A stretch of DNA of 51,535 nucleotides from Clostridiales bacterium DTU032. Lineage in GTDB: Bacteria > Bacillota > Clostridia > Saccharofermentanales > DTU023. Where the stretch lies: assembly GCA_001512745.1 (NCBI GenBank), contig LFSM01000034.1, positions 1 to 51,535 of the forward strand. Reading direction: 5' to 3'. Of the stretch, positions 25,759 to 35,032 are shown one piece after another. The translations under genes were made by a program, and so were the position numbers. The first letter of the stretch is position 1; every line of letters starts with the position of its first letter. The notes under the pieces are model-generated. The model saw only the letters and a list, made by a program, of their open reading frames with translations, made no database searches and was not told the DNA's origin.

Positions 25759-27141
25759 TCAATCAGAGACCCTAGCTATTACAAAAGAATCACAGCCTTC
25801 ACACAATCTGACCTTAAGCAGATCTCCCCTGGAGATGACCCTACTTGTGTCAGGTAAAACAACAGCCGGAAGATAGTCTTCCGTATAACCATGCCATCTG
25901 CCCGACTCATCATCTCTTTCAGCCAGGACCTTCCTGGTCTCCCCCAGGCTTCTGTCGATTGCCCGCCGGGCCAGTTTTTCGGCAAGTGTGTGCATTTTTT
26001 CGGCCCGTTCACGTTTAACATCACCATGCACCTGATCGGGCATGTCATAAGCCGGAGTGTCTTCGCGCCGGGAAAAGCGGAAAACATGAATACGCATGAA
26101 ATCCATTTCCTCACAAAAATCCATCGTATCCCGGAAATCTTCTTCTGTCTCTCCGGGAAAACCAACAATTATGTCAGTGCTGATACCAGCCGCAGGTAAA
26201 TATTTTCGTATAGTCTCTACAGCTCCGCGAAAGCTTTCCCGTGTATCGCGTCGTCGCATAGCGCGCAGAATCCTGTCACTGCCACTTTGCAGGGAGAGAT
26301 GGAAATGCGGGCAGGCGCGTTCGATTCTGGCATAACGCTCCATGAATTCGTCTGAAATAATTCCTGCTGCATCAATAGAGCTAAGCCTCAGGCGGATCAG
26401 GCCCGGAATCCGGCTCAAGTCTTCCAGGAGCTCGATCAGCCCGGGAGCTTCCGGATCAATCCGCTGCCAATCGCAGGCATAAGAATTGAGGTTTGTTCCG
26501 GTCAGCACCAGTTCACCGTATTTAGCAGCCACCAATTCCCCGGCTTCGCGCAGAATCGCCTCCGGCTGCCTGCTGCGCGCAGGACCACGTGCCAGCGTTG
26601 TGGCACAGTAAGAACAGCGGTTATCACAGCCATCCTGTATCTTCAAATAAGCACGTGTCTCTTCGGCATATGCCGTACCGGGCAGTTCTTCATACTGCTT
26701 CCATAAGGGATTTCCACTTTCCACCAGAAATCGCTCCTGTTGCAGCGATGCACGGTCCGGGCTTTCAGCTTCTGTCAGTTTACTAATAATCGCAGCCAGC
26801 AGTTTTGACCGGCCCACTGTTCCGATAGAAAGATCGCAAAGCGGCCCCAGATCATAAAGCTCAGAATGACAGCCACTGCAGACAATGAGTGCCTCCGGAT
26901 TTTGCTTGCGAAAACGCCGCAGCATCTGCCGGCATTTGCGTCCTGCTTCAGCCGTTACCGTACAGGAATTCAGGACATAAACATCCGCCGCATCATCAGC
27001 AGGCACTAACTGAAAGCCTGCCGCTGCTGCTTCGTTGTTGAGAGCGTCCATCTCATATTGATTGGTCTTGCAACCCAAAGCCAGCGAGGCAAATTTTATC
27101 TGATCTTTATTATTCATTAAAAAACTTTCTAAATTGCACAA
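25759..27141 (-). CDS. mtaB: tRNA t6A37 methylthiotransferase MtaB
   Basis: LGCKTNQYEMD, KIQDGCDNRCSYCATTLARGPARSR radical SAM motif, LSLQSGSDRILRAMRRRD. Start may be 27117. Confidence 0.93.
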   Translation of the reverse strand: MCNLESFLMNNKDQIKFASLALGCKTNQYEMDALNNEAAAAGFQLVPADDAADVYVLNSCTVTAEAGRKCRQMLRRFRKQNPEALIVCSGCHSELYDLGPLCDLSIGTVGRSKLLAAIISKLTEAESPDRASLQQERFLVESGNPLWKQYEELPGTAYAEETRAYLKIQDGCDNRCSYCATTLARGPARSRQPEAILREAGELVAAKYGELVLTGTNLNSYACDWQRIDPEAPGLIELLEDLSRIPGLIRLRLSSIDAAGIISDEFMERYARIERACPHFHLSLQSGSDRILRAMRRRDTRESFRGAVETIRKYLPAAGISTDIIVGFPGETEEDFRDTMDFCEEMDFMRIHVFRFSRREDTPAYDMPDQVHGDVKRERAEKMHTLAEKLARRAIDRSLGETRKVLAERDDESGRWHGYTEDYLPAVVLPDTSRVISRGDLLKVRLCEGCDSFVIARVSD

Positions 27142-27253
27142 TTATCATAATATACTTAGTAAGTCTCAGCAGCTGTTAATGATACAAAATACTGTTATCC
27201 TAGTATATTATTCCGCTTTAATATAAACTGAAACAGGTAGTTTCGGAGGTCAT

Positions 27254-27502
27254 ATGCAACGTTGTCAAATTTTGCTTTCATCAATAGAACGCGTCAAAGA
27301 TTTTGTTCGGCTCGTCAATCAGTACCCCGGTCAGATAAGTATTGTCTCGGGACCATATGTAGTCGACGCCAAATCAATTATGGGTATTTTCAGTTTAAAT
27401 CTGAATGAACCGGTTATTGTTGAAATGAGAGATGATGTGCCGGCTGAACTAATGGAGCGTCTGGCTCCATTTTCTATATGTCAGAACACTCCCGGCAGCT
27501 GA
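27254..27502 (+). CDS. HPr-like protein lacking the active-site histidine
   Basis: VDAKSIMGIFSLNL matches the HPr Ser46 region, but no GLHARPA/His15 motif is present. Confidence 0.7.
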   Translation: MQRCQILLSSIERVKDFVRLVNQYPGQISIVSGPYVVDAKSIMGIFSLNLNEPVIVEMRDDVPAELMERLAPFSICQNTPGS

Positions 27503-27532
27503 ACTTGAAAGCAGACTTAATCAGTTAAAACA

Positions 27533-27556
27533 AAAAAGAGCCATGCGGCTCTTTTT
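27533..27556. terminator. Bidirectional Rho-independent terminator
   Basis: AAAAAGAGCC-ATGC-GGCTCTTTTT between converging genes. Confidence 0.93.
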
Positions 27557-27585
27557 ATCTTTTTTTAGGAAACTCCGGAACTGTT

Positions 27586-27837
27586 CTAGATTCCACGACC
27601 GGTCAAGAGGTAAAGTACCATTGACAGCACAGCGAATGATACAGCGAATATAACGGTCAAACGTGACAGGATTGCTTCACGACTGTTTTTCTTTGTTTTT
27701 CCATAAAAAGTGTCTGTTTTATCGCCTGAAATCGTACCCAAACCTTGGGAAACGGATTCTTGAAACATAACGGTAATAATAAGTCCTATGCAGACGATGA
27801 CATAAATGACACCGAGGACAATTTGTAAGGTATTCAT
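27586..27837 (-). CDS. secG: Preprotein translocase subunit SecG
   Basis: Two TM segments flanking QESVSQGLGTISGDKTDTFYGK. Confidence 0.93.
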   Translation of the reverse strand: MNTLQIVLGVIYVIVCIGLIITVMFQESVSQGLGTISGDKTDTFYGKTKKNSREAILSRLTVIFAVSFAVLSMVLYLLTGRGI

Positions 27838-28076
27838 TGCTAACCTCCATAAGCTACTGTACGCCGAATGATGATATCACAGAGACGGGTAAAAAGGCAA
27901 ATCATTTGTTAAATTTCCTGACCCCTGCCCCCAGCTGTAATTCAATAAATATAGTATCACCGGACATCTGTAACTTTTACCAAGATCAAGCATTATGCTT
28001 TTGCTTTATTTGTTATTATTAGGTGATAAGAATTCAGGAACATCTAATAAGCACAATTTATGTAAGGAGATTTTCG

Positions 28077-29267
28077 ATGCGCAAGAATATTAAAAACAAT
28101 GTCAGCTGGATCGGCTTTATTGACTGGGAACTACAAGAATTTCACGGCAGTGATTATAGTATTTTCAATGGTTCCAGTCAGAATGCCTATCTGATTGAAG
28201 AAGAAAAAACCGTTCTGGTGGACACAATCTGGAAGCCTCACGGTGAGTATTTTCTGGATAATTTGAAGCAGGAAATTGATCTTAAGGACATTGACTATAT
28301 CGTTGTAAACCACGGTGAAGTCGATCACTCAGGAGCGCTTCCGGCTTTAATGCGGGAGATTCCTGATACGCCTATCTATTGTACAGCCAACGCTGTTAAA
28401 AGCTTAAAAGGTCAGTATCACAAAGACTGGAACTTCAATGTCGTCAAAACCGGGGACACTCTTGATGTGGGCAACGGCAAGTCTCTGGTCTTTGTTGAAA
28501 TGCGCATGCTGCACTGGCCTGACAGTATGGCCAGCTATCTGACAGGCGACAATATCCTCTTTTCCAATGATGCCTTCGGTCAGCACTTTGCAGTTGAAGA
28601 GCTTTTTAATGACCTGGCTGATCCCTGCCTTCTGGACAAGGAAGCTATGAAGTACTACGCCAATATCCTTAACCCCTTCTCTGCTCTGGTCAGCCGCAAG
28701 CTGGAAGAAATCGCAGGATTTAATCTGGATATTGACATCATTGCTCCCAGCCACGGTGTAATCTGGCGTGATAATCCCACGCAAATAGTTGAAAAATATG
28801 CTGCCTGGGCTGATGCCTATCAGGAAGATCAGATCACAATTGCTTATGAGACTATGTGGGAAGGCACTGCAGCGCTTGCTAACGCCATCGCCGGGCACAT
28901 CAATGATCTTTCTCCCGAAACGAAAGTTAAAGTTTTTAACATTGCAAAGACCGACAAAAATGAGATCATGACAGAAGTATTCAAGTCCAGAGCCATCGCA
29001 GTGGGCTCACCGACAGCAGGAAATGATGTTTTGTCCACTATGAGTGGTTGGCTGTCTTTCTTGAAATCTTTAAAGTTTAAGAATAAAAAAGCTGCCGCCT
29101 TCGGTTGCTACGGCTGGTCCGGTGAATCCGTTAAAATATTGCAGGAACGCCTGACGGAAGCCGGATTCGATCTGGTAGATGCCTCACTGCGGGTCAACTG
29201 GAATCCCACTCAGGAAGACCTGGATCAGGCTAGAACTATTGCAGAAGCTTTATTGGCACAGGGCTGA
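28077..29267 (+). CDS. FprA-type flavodiiron protein
   Basis: VVNHGEVDHSG, HWPDSMASYL, FSNDAFGQHFA, SHGVIWRD; C-terminal flavodoxin domain. Start at ATG 28077 after AAGGAGA. Confidence 0.93.
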   Translation: MRKNIKNNVSWIGFIDWELQEFHGSDYSIFNGSSQNAYLIEEEKTVLVDTIWKPHGEYFLDNLKQEIDLKDIDYIVVNHGEVDHSGALPALMREIPDTPIYCTANAVKSLKGQYHKDWNFNVVKTGDTLDVGNGKSLVFVEMRMLHWPDSMASYLTGDNILFSNDAFGQHFAVEELFNDLADPCLLDKEAMKYYANILNPFSALVSRKLEEIAGFNLDIDIIAPSHGVIWRDNPTQIVEKYAAWADAYQEDQITIAYETMWEGTAALANAIAGHINDLSPETKVKVFNIAKTDKNEIMTEVFKSRAIAVGSPTAGNDVLSTMSGWLSFLKSLKFKNKKAAAFGCYGWSGESVKILQERLTEAGFDLVDASLRVNWNPTQEDLDQARTIAEALLAQG

Positions 29268-29290
29268 TATTGTTTGCAATCAACAACTTA

Positions 29291-29338
29291 AAAACGACCG
29301 GCCACATTGCTATTTAAAAAGCTGTGGCCGGTCGTTTT
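29291..29338. terminator. Bidirectional Rho-independent terminator
   Basis: AAAACGACCGGCCACA / TGTGGCCGGTCGTTTT perfect 16-bp stem between converging genes. Confidence 0.94.
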
Positions 29339-29380
29339 CTTTTTATCTCAAGTTTTCAGTAGTGTTTCTGCTAGATATTT

Positions 29381-30109
29381 CTATTGAAAATTAAAAATCA
29401 GTGGCAAAATTGCGGCAAAAATTACTGAAGGCAAAAAATTTGCAATACGAATGCGCTTTTCAAAAAGCATGTTTACGCCGATCAGGAAAACCAGTACCGA
29501 ACCGATAAAAGAAATATTGAACAACATCAGGTCACTCAGGATCGGTTTGATCCAGGCTGCCAGCAGGGTCAGGCTGCCCTGGTAGACCAGCAGAACTATG
29601 GCGGAAAAAAGCACGCCCACTCCGTAGGTGGAAGCTAAAATTGCTGCAACGACACCGTCCAGCGCCGACTTAGCATAAAGCATGGAAGGATCACCCAGCA
29701 AAGCATCCTGAAAAGAGCCTACGATAGCCATCGCTCCCGTGCAAATAATGATGGTCGTCGTGACAAAGCCTTCCGCGAAAGTATTTTCTTGATCTTTGAC
29801 CCTGACTTTGCTTTTGAGGAAATTTCCCAGGCGTTGCATCAGGAGATCAATATTGATCCATTCTCCAAGCAATGCGCCCAGCACAAGGCAGAGAATCATC
29901 AGCAAGGTATTTCTGGTATCAAGCAAGGATCCATCCACAATAAAGATGCCGCGCAAAGCACCCGAGACGCCGATAAAGATGGTCGACACGCCCAGGGCCT
30001 GTATAAGAATTTCCTTGAAGCGGTCCCTGATGCCACTCCTGAGCAAAAGTCCCGCTCCGCCCCCGGCCACTACGGCCAGAGTATTAACTATTGTCCCTAT
30101 TCCCGTCAT
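29381..30109 (-). CDS. DUF554 family membrane protein
   Basis: GTIVNTLAVVAGGGAGLLLRSGI, ILCLVLGALLGEWINID, GSFQDALLGDPSMLYAKSALDG. Confidence 0.9.
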   Translation of the reverse strand: MTGIGTIVNTLAVVAGGGAGLLLRSGIRDRFKEILIQALGVSTIFIGVSGALRGIFIVDGSLLDTRNTLLMILCLVLGALLGEWINIDLLMQRLGNFLKSKVRVKDQENTFAEGFVTTTIIICTGAMAIVGSFQDALLGDPSMLYAKSALDGVVAAILASTYGVGVLFSAIVLLVYQGSLTLLAAWIKPILSDLMLFNISFIGSVLVFLIGVNMLFEKRIRIANFLPSVIFAAILPLIFNFQ

Positions 30110-30720
30110 ATATTCTGAGCGACCTCGGACTCAATCTCTGCTTCTGCTTCCTTCATTGCTGTCAGTGTTTTCTCTAAAAGTTCATCTAAGGTCCAGCCGA
30201 GCCGTTCTGCACCCGCTGCTATGGTCTCGCGCGAACAGCCGGCAGCAAAGCGCTTATCCTTGAACTTTTTCTTCACACTGGAGACCTTCATATCCTGAAA
30301 ACTCTTAGAGGGTCGCATCAGAACCGCTGCTCCCATCAGCCCGGTCAGTTCATCCACCGCAAAGAGAATCTCTTCCATTTTCTCCTGAGGTTCAACATCC
30401 GAGCAGATACCGAAAGCGTGGCTGACGATGGATCGAATCATGTCCTCCCCCACTCCGCCTGCCCGCAACAATTCCGGTGCTTTGGAACAATGTTCATCCG
30501 GCCACTGCTCAAAATCAATGTCATGCAGCAAGCCGACCATGCCCCAGTATTCCCGCTCATCCGGCGCATACTCCTCCGCGAAATAGCGCATCACAGCCTC
30601 AACTGTCAGCGCATGACGAATGTGGAAGTCTTGCTTGTTATATTTTTTCAAAAGCTGAAGTGCTTCAGCTCTGCTTAAATTGCTTTGTCTCACTGTCCTT
30701 CTCCTGATAGAAAAAATCAT
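30106..30720 (-). CDS. HD domain-containing protein
   Basis: HALTVEAVMRYFAEEY...GLLHDIDFEQWPDEH...VSHAF HD-type ligands; ATGA overlap with the DUF554 gene. Confidence 0.88.
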   Translation of the reverse strand: MIFSIRRRTVRQSNLSRAEALQLLKKYNKQDFHIRHALTVEAVMRYFAEEYAPDEREYWGMVGLLHDIDFEQWPDEHCSKAPELLRAGGVGEDMIRSIVSHAFGICSDVEPQEKMEEILFAVDELTGLMGAAVLMRPSKSFQDMKVSSVKKKFKDKRFAAGCSRETIAAGAERLGWTLDELLEKTLTAMKEAEAEIESEVAQNI

Positions 30721-30796
30721 AGTTCAAATACTAACAGATATAATAGTAGCCATGTCGGCTGACATGGCTACCGGAAGAATATAGTGCTTACCGATA

Positions 30797-31723
30797 CTAG
30801 TTTAGCTTTGCCAGTTCGACTGCCAGATCTGCCGCTGCAGAGGAGTTGTTATAAACCAGTTCAATATTGGCATCCAGGCTTTTGCCTTCAGTAATTTCCA
30901 AAACTTTGCCCAATAAGAAGGGAGTTGTTTCTTTGCCCTTTATGCCCTCCGCTTCCGCTTTGCTGACAGCGTCATCGATAGCCTTATTAATCCTCACGGA
31001 ATCTAATTCATACTCAGGAGGAATGGGGTTGCCGATAATGACGCCACCTGCAAGGCCCAGTTCCCATTTGGTTTTAATGGCGCAAGCCAGCTCAGCTGCA
31101 GAATCAACTCTGTAGTCAACACCGTAGCCGGATTTGCGGGTATAAAAGGCCGGAAAATCATCTGTCTTAAAACCTACTACCGGAACACCTAAAGTCTCTA
31201 AATATTCCAGAGTCAGACCGATATCCAGAATGGACTTGGCTCCGGCACAGACAACTGCAACATTAGTCTTGGCCAGTTCCTGCAGGTCAGCGGAGATATC
31301 AAAAGTATCCTGCGCCCCTCTGTGGACACCGCCAATTCCGCCGGTAGCAAAGACTTTAATACCTGCCAAAGCCGCGATGATCATGGTGGCTGCTACTGTG
31401 GTAGCACCATCAGCTTTACCGGCTACAATGAAGGGCAGATCGCGTCGGGAAGCTTTGATGATTCCCTGCTCTTTTCCCATGTACTCGACTTCTTCCTCAG
31501 TCAGACCTACTTTAATCCGGCCTTTTATGATGCCTATCGTCGCAGGAACTGCTCCCCGGTCTGAAATAATCTTCTCACACTTAAGGGCTGTTTCTACGTT
31601 ACGCGGATAAGGCATACCATGGGAGATAATTGTGGATTCAAGGGCCACAACAGCTTCTCCTTTTTCAATAGCAGCCAGTACATCTGCCCTGATATCCAAG
31701 TACTTACTTAACATTCTGAACAT
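30797..31723 (-). CDS. psuG: Pseudouridine-5'-phosphate glycosidase
   Basis: VVALESTIISHGMPYPRN, FATGGIGGVHRGAQDTFDISADL, GVPVVGFKTDDFPAFYTRKSG. Confidence 0.96.
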   Translation of the reverse strand: MFRMLSKYLDIRADVLAAIEKGEAVVALESTIISHGMPYPRNVETALKCEKIISDRGAVPATIGIIKGRIKVGLTEEEVEYMGKEQGIIKASRRDLPFIVAGKADGATTVAATMIIAALAGIKVFATGGIGGVHRGAQDTFDISADLQELAKTNVAVVCAGAKSILDIGLTLEYLETLGVPVVGFKTDDFPAFYTRKSGYGVDYRVDSAAELACAIKTKWELGLAGGVIIGNPIPPEYELDSVRINKAIDDAVSKAEAEGIKGKETTPFLLGKVLEITEGKSLDANIELVYNNSSAAADLAVELAKLN

Positions 31724-32801
31724 CCTCCATATATAATCTTAGATTTTCTACCGACATATTCGGATTGATGGTATTCTCGTGGCTAATGGCCAGCATGGAA
31801 GCAGCAATACCCATTCTGGCACTTTCTTCTATGCTCAGATTATTGATGTGAGCATAGGCCAAAGCAGCAACAAAGGCATCACCGCCACCGGTTGCATTAA
31901 TAACTTCTATCGTAGCAGCCTGAGCAAATCCTCTGCTGCTCCCATTATTATAAAATACTCCATCTTTGCCCAAACTGATATAAACATTTTTAACGCCCTG
32001 TTCCAGAAAATATTCACTGGCAGCGATCAAGTCCTCTCTGTCATTTATTTCTCTGCCAAAGAGGATTTCCGCTTCAAGCCTGTTGGGTTTAATCGTATGG
32101 AAATATCCGATCAGATGCTTTACTTTTCTGGCCTTGGTCGTGGATACGGTGTCAAGGAAGTAATCAGTATTTTTATATGTGGTTAAGAGGAGCTCAATCA
32201 CTTCCTGAGGAATGTTGGTATCAATCACAACAAGCTGTGATTTTTGAAATATCCGGTTTTTCGACTTAATAAACTCTGGTGAAATGCGGTCAAAGATATC
32301 CATATGCGCTATCGCCAGCACCATATCTCCCTTTTCATTCAAGATTGACAGATAAGTCGAAGTAGACCCTCCTTCGAGGTAGAGCGAATCAGAGAGATCA
32401 ACGCCGTTTGCCTTGCATTCATCCATGATTCTTTTGCCATAGATATCCTCTCCGATTGCACTGATCAGTTTTACACTGATTCCCAGGCGGGCCATGTTCT
32501 CAGCAATATTCCTGCCCACACCGCCCAGAGAAATCTTGACTCTTCCGGGATTTGAATCCTCCGGAATCAGTTTCTGATAGGGAAATCCCTGAATATCCAC
32601 ATTTACGCCGCCAACAACAGTCGCATAAGACTTACTGTTCGTAATATAGCCCTTGCCGGCAATTAGTCCTTTTTTCATCAAATTGCTTATGTGAACTGCA
32701 ACTGAGGATCTGGTAATGCCGAGAATCTCAGCAATTTGTCTCTGGCTCAGCAAAGGATCTTTTTCAATCAGTTTTAAGATTTCAGTTTCTCTCTGTGTCA
32801 T
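31704..32801 (-). CDS. PfkB family kinase with N-terminal winged-HTH domain (likely pseudouridine kinase)
   Basis: HTH LSQRQIAEILGITRSSVAVHISNLMKKG; PfkB NATGGGDAFVAALAYA; overlaps psuG. Start chosen at 32801. Confidence 0.88.
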   Translation of the reverse strand: MTQRETEILKLIEKDPLLSQRQIAEILGITRSSVAVHISNLMKKGLIAGKGYITNSKSYATVVGGVNVDIQGFPYQKLIPEDSNPGRVKISLGGVGRNIAENMARLGISVKLISAIGEDIYGKRIMDECKANGVDLSDSLYLEGGSTSTYLSILNEKGDMVLAIAHMDIFDRISPEFIKSKNRIFQKSQLVVIDTNIPQEVIELLLTTYKNTDYFLDTVSTTKARKVKHLIGYFHTIKPNRLEAEILFGREINDREDLIAASEYFLEQGVKNVYISLGKDGVFYNNGSSRGFAQAATIEVINATGGGDAFVAALAYAHINNLSIEESARMGIAASMLAISHENTINPNMSVENLRLYMEDVQNVK

Positions 32802-33160
32802 CTCACCACCATCTCTCTCATAATTTTCCTGGCTAATACATAATTTTTTCAGTTCTTTTAAGATGAGGACAGATTTTGTCACTTTCCATGCAATACGCAC
32901 ATATTATTAAAGGAAACATACACTTTTCACGATAATAACACATAGCAGTTTATCAACCAATATATCTGATGCTTCCGGTACAAGACTATCGAGAAAAAGC
33001 GCTGTTCCGCTTTTTCAGTACAGGGCTCAGGGCTAAGCCGGGGGGCCTTTTTGTTGGAATTCCCGAATCCTTCAGGTATTATCGCGTTTTCAGCTATTAA
33101 CCGTTATAATAGTTACGGAAATTCTCAGAAGCATCTGAATGAAAATAAAAGGAGTATTGA

Positions 33161-34399
33161 ATGCTAAAAGGAAATCTTGTCTTCGGACAATCAGGAGGAC
33201 CAACTGCTGTCATAAATTCGAGTGCTGCAGGCTTGCTGACTACAGCTCTGGCCAGCCCCTTTATTGAAGAAGTGTACGCAGCTGAACACGGAATAGTCGG
33301 AATACTGAAAGACAGACTTTTCGACATCGGCCAGGAAGAACTGAAAGAGCTAAATTTACTCACACAGACACCTTCCTCTGCTTTTGGATCCTGTCGTCAT
33401 AAATTAGCTGATCCTGCCATAGACGAAAGTGAATATAAGCGTATTCTTGAAGTTTTTGAAAAACACAATATACGCTACTTTTTTTATAACGGTGGTAACG
33501 ACACCATGGACACCTGTCATAAAATCAGTGTGTATCTGGACAAAGCAGGATATGAGTGCCGGGTAGTCGGTATTCCCAAGACTATAGACAACGACCTCTG
33601 CGGCACTGATCATTGCCCGGGCTTCGCTTCGGCTGCCAAATACGTAGCGAGCAGTTTCATGGAGATTAAATTAGACTCCCATGTCTACGATTACCCGCAG
33701 ATTATCATTGTTGAAGTCATGGGCCGTCACGCCGGCTGGCTGGCTGCATCTTCCGTATTGGCCTCGCATAAAGGAGCCGGTCCGGATCTGATCTATCTTC
33801 CGGAAAGAGACTTCTCCCTGGAACAGTTTGAGCGGGATGTCCGTGCCGTGCACGAAAAAAAGGGTGATGTCATGGTTTGTATTTCCGAAGGCTGTCAGGA
33901 TAAATACGGAAACTTTATACCTGAAATGTTCGCTGACAAAGACTTGAGAACTGATGCCTTCGGACACAAGCAACTCGGTGGAGCTGCTGATACCCTGGCA
34001 TCTTTTGTCAAAGAAAAGTTTGACGTTAAGGTTCGGGCCATAGAATTCTCTCTCCTCCAGCGCTGTGCTGCGCACATAGCATCACCGATCGATGTCAACG
34101 AAGCTTTTCAGGCAGGCAAGGCTGCATTGAATTTTGCTCTCGAGGGTTATAGTGACTTCATGCTCGGTTTTGATCGCAGTTCAAATAACCCATATAAGAT
34201 TGAAATGATCAGAGTTCCACTTGTTGAATGCGCCAATCTTGAAAAAACCGTACCGGATGAGTGGATTAATGAAGCCGGCAACTTTGTACTCCAGCCATTT
34301 ATTGACTATACACTCCCATTGATACAGGGAGAAACTGAGCGTATTGAAAAAGACGGTTTGCCGCTCTTTGCTAATTTGAAGAGAGTGCTTGTAAAGTAA
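33161..34399 (+). CDS. Phosphofructokinase, probably PPi-dependent
   Basis: FGQSGGPTAVINSS; GGNDTMDT and PKTIDND signatures typical of PPi-PFK rather than ATP-PFK (GGDGS/PGTIDND). Confidence 0.9.
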   Translation: MLKGNLVFGQSGGPTAVINSSAAGLLTTALASPFIEEVYAAEHGIVGILKDRLFDIGQEELKELNLLTQTPSSAFGSCRHKLADPAIDESEYKRILEVFEKHNIRYFFYNGGNDTMDTCHKISVYLDKAGYECRVVGIPKTIDNDLCGTDHCPGFASAAKYVASSFMEIKLDSHVYDYPQIIIVEVMGRHAGWLAASSVLASHKGAGPDLIYLPERDFSLEQFERDVRAVHEKKGDVMVCISEGCQDKYGNFIPEMFADKDLRTDAFGHKQLGGAADTLASFVKEKFDVKVRAIEFSLLQRCAAHIASPIDVNEAFQAGKAALNFALEGYSDFMLGFDRSSNNPYKIEMIRVPLVECANLEKTVPDEWINEAGNFVLQPFIDYTLPLIQGETERIEKDGLPLFANLKRVLVK

Positions 34400-34450
34400 T
34401 AATACAGGCTTACAAAGCCTTGACCATACAAAGAAGGGAACGAATCGCAA

Positions 34451-34954
34451 ATGGAAGCAAGTCAAGAAACCGTAGGTATTGATCAGCTGGATCTTAGCCT
34501 CCTGGATCCGGTTCTGAAAGCAAACAGTGGCCAAAAAGGCAGTGCTATAGCCATATTGCAGGAGGCTCAGGGAATATATGGTTATCTGCCTATAGAAGTG
34601 CTGGAAAAAATATCTGAAGTAACACAGGAGCCTTTAGCCAAACTCTATGGCGTAGCCACCTTCTACACCCAATTTCGGATGAAGCCGGTCGGCAAGCATC
34701 TGATTATGCTCTGTCAGGGAACCGCCTGTCATGTTATGGGTGCGGATCGTGTGCAGCAGGCAATAGAAGACGAGTTGCAGATCGAGAACGGCGAAACAAC
34801 GGAAGATGGCGTCTTCACTTTAATGACGGTAGCCTGTCTGGGTTGCTGTTCACTTGCTCCCGTAATGATGATTGATGGAGAAACATACGCAAGTCTGACA
34901 CCTGATTCAGTCCGTAAAATTTTACGTAAGATGCGAAAGGAAGCAGATGCATAA
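34451..34954 (+). CDS. NuoE/HydC-like 2Fe-2S subunit
   Basis: IAILQEAQGIYGYLPIEVL, CQGTACHVMGAD, VACLGCCSLAPVMMIDGE. Confidence 0.93.
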   Translation: MEASQETVGIDQLDLSLLDPVLKANSGQKGSAIAILQEAQGIYGYLPIEVLEKISEVTQEPLAKLYGVATFYTQFRMKPVGKHLIMLCQGTACHVMGADRVQQAIEDELQIENGETTEDGVFTLMTVACLGCCSLAPVMMIDGETYASLTPDSVRKILRKMRKEADA

Positions 34955-35032
34955 TCTTGTTCTTTCTTCAATAAAAATATTAATCCCCTCTGATCCCTGG
35001 AGATCATTGACACAGAATATAAGGAGTAATCA

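Noticed and set aside
28404-28898. 164-aa minus strand ORF inside the flavodiiron gene
   Set aside because: Antisense to a conserved CDS with all expected motifs; no independent evidence.
33082-33110. TATAAT at 33105 as the pfp promoter
   Set aside because: A good -10 but no acceptable -35 at 16-18 nt; not supported enough to list as a feature.
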